A DNA stretch of 39,258 nt from a virus, in the IMG/VR virus record IMGVR_UViG_3300043438_000648, positions 1 to 39,258 of that record; one strand, given 5' to 3'. The position numbers were made by a program, and so were the translations under genes. Every line of letters starts with the position of its first letter. Within the stretch, counting starts at the first letter, position 1. Below the pieces are notes generated by a model that worked only from the letters and a program-made list of their open reading frames with translations, did not search any database and was not told the origin of the DNA. This document shows positions 38,451-39,258 of the stretch, one piece after another.

Positions 38451-39166
38451 TGGCTACGTTTGCTGATCTGAAGACTCGCGCTCAGAACATGGCGCTCACT
38501 GAAGACGACACGCTTGCGGGCATTTTTGTCAACGACGCATACCGTGATCTTGTTGTGCAGGCCCAGTTGCTTTGCACAAATAGTGTTGAGTCGCTTACGC
38601 AAGGACAGAATCTTTACACCCTTTCGGGGTTCGGCATTACTAATCTTGGAATGATTCAGTACATTATTTATCGTGCTGCTGGTCAAACAGACGGTTATAT
38701 CCTTGAGCCGTCTGACCTTGAATCCGTTCTCCAATTGTCGTCTACAAACCCGACCGGGTATATCCGCAAGTACGCTTTGCAGGGGCTAGACAATCTGTAT
38801 GTGTGGCCCGCTTCACAGCAGACCGGCGACTCGCTAATTATTTACTACGCGCAGAACCCGCTTCTTCTTGTAGACACAGTGGTCGATCCGCTTGTTGAGG
38901 AATCTTCTCCTTCGTCTGTTCCTAGCCAGTGGCAGCACATGATTAGCGTTGCGGCAGCGGCTCGTCTTTCTGACGCCGTTGGCGAGGATGTCACTCTTTC
39001 TCAGGCTCTTCAGAACCGTTACGAAATTATGTACTCTATGTTTACCAAGTGGGTAAATGGTCGTCAGGGCCGTGGAACTCGCATGATGCCAAGCGGTTAC
39101 GCTCGTTCTACTGGTATGCCTCAGCATGATCGAAGCGCGTACTACTCTTCCGTAGATAGTTACTAA
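38450..39166 (+). CDS. Head-tail adaptor (connector) protein
   Basis: 238 residues. 'FADLKTRAQNMALTEDDTLAGIFVNDAYRDLVVQAQ' at the N-terminus and 'VPSQWQHMISVAAAARLSDAVGED...ALQNRYEIMYSMF' in the C-terminal half follow the pattern of podovirus adaptor proteins (T7 gp11 / P22 gp4-like), with a central beta region. It lies between capsid genes and the nozzle-like gene. Complete in this copy; its end is repeated at the window start. Confidence 0.72.
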   Translation: MATFADLKTRAQNMALTEDDTLAGIFVNDAYRDLVVQAQLLCTNSVESLTQGQNLYTLSGFGITNLGMIQYIIYRAAGQTDGYILEPSDLESVLQLSSTNPTGYIRKYALQGLDNLYVWPASQQTGDSLIIYYAQNPLLLVDTVVDPLVEESSPSSVPSQWQHMISVAAAARLSDAVGEDVTLSQALQNRYEIMYSMFTKWVNGRQGRGTRMMPSGYARSTGMPQHDRSAYYSSVDSY

Positions 39167-39258
39167 TGAGTAAGAACAGCCGCTGGATCGAATACTCCGA
39201 CTTCTCTGGCGGAGAGATGAGCGACATCAGCGCAAGCCTCATCCCCGACAATGGTTTG
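39132..39258. repeat. Terminal direct repeat, right copy (circular overlap)
   Basis: Identical over 127 bases to 1-127. See the left copy for interpretation. Confidence 0.95.
39166..39258 (+). CDS. Tail nozzle/hub-like protein, N-terminal fragment (wrap-around copy)
   Basis: First 31 codons of the gene complete at 35-2149, cut by the window end. ATG overlaps the adaptor stop as TAATG. Confidence 0.9.
   Translation, partial: MSKNSRWIEYSDFSGGEMSDISASLIPDNGL

Noticed and set aside
1-39258. CRISPR array, insertion sequence, complete tRNA or integrase
   Set aside because: Read for these; no regularly spaced repeats, transposase, full cloverleaf or recombinase motif was found.

Overview
This window is the complete genome of a tailed bacteriophage with a podovirus-like virion plan. 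The last 127 bases (39132-39258) repeat the first 127 exactly, so the molecule closes into a circle of 39,131 bp or is circularly permuted. The arbitrary break falls at the junction of the head-tail adaptor gene and the tail nozzle gene. Several features point to an actinobacterial host: a membrane-anchored Rpf-like (resuscitation-promoting factor) protein, a Gp88-family gene common in actinophages, promoters that place the start codon at the predicted transcription start (leaderless mRNAs), and GTG/TTG starts. No integrase, DNA polymerase, primase, helicase or RNA polymerase was recognised.

Plus strand, late genes (29122 through the circle junction to 17863). Order: terminase small and large subunits, small virion-associated proteins, portal, scaffold, DUF5309-type major capsid protein, head-tail adaptor, nozzle-like tail protein, three fibre proteins with tail-collar or fibre-tip modules plus two small paralogous assembly-type proteins, a set of basic Pro/Met/Gly-rich proteins, a coiled-coil protein and a 2,201-residue giant protein. 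The giant protein carries a kinase-like segment followed by an intact R-S-E ADP-ribosyltransferase signature. An M23 peptidase, a coiled-coil/membrane holin-like protein, a PG-binding+CHAP endolysin, a metallophosphoesterase and a two-helix holin candidate follow. Most genes overlap by 1-8 bp (TAATG, ATGA), as in one long transcript. The capsid gene is set apart by a 5' hairpin, a perfect AGGAGG and a long 3' hairpin.

Minus strand, presumed early genes (28514 down to 17948). The right part (23.2-28.5 kb) holds short genes of unknown function, a DUF932 gene and a Gp88 gene. Most have their own promoter, with a tandem 8-mer repeat (consensus GTAAGGAT on the plus strand, 11-bp period) at a fixed distance from a -10 box. 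The left part (17.9-23.2 kb) is one tightly overlapping operon containing an ERF/Rad52-like annealing protein, a Cas4/RecB-like nuclease, SSB, the Rpf-like protein, a 23-residue membrane peptide and a RuvC-like resolvase. The phage therefore seems to borrow the host replisome and supply its own recombination functions.

Non-coding DNA is sparse but structured. A candidate plus-strand RNA with complementary hairpin loops lies at 25.3-25.5 kb. A tRNA acceptor/T-arm-like minihelix lies at 27.83-27.87 kb. A rho-independent terminator at 28.71-28.75 kb has no gene in front of it, and a palindromic operator candidate lies in front of the late genes. Function calls come from reading motifs by eye; no database search was possible.
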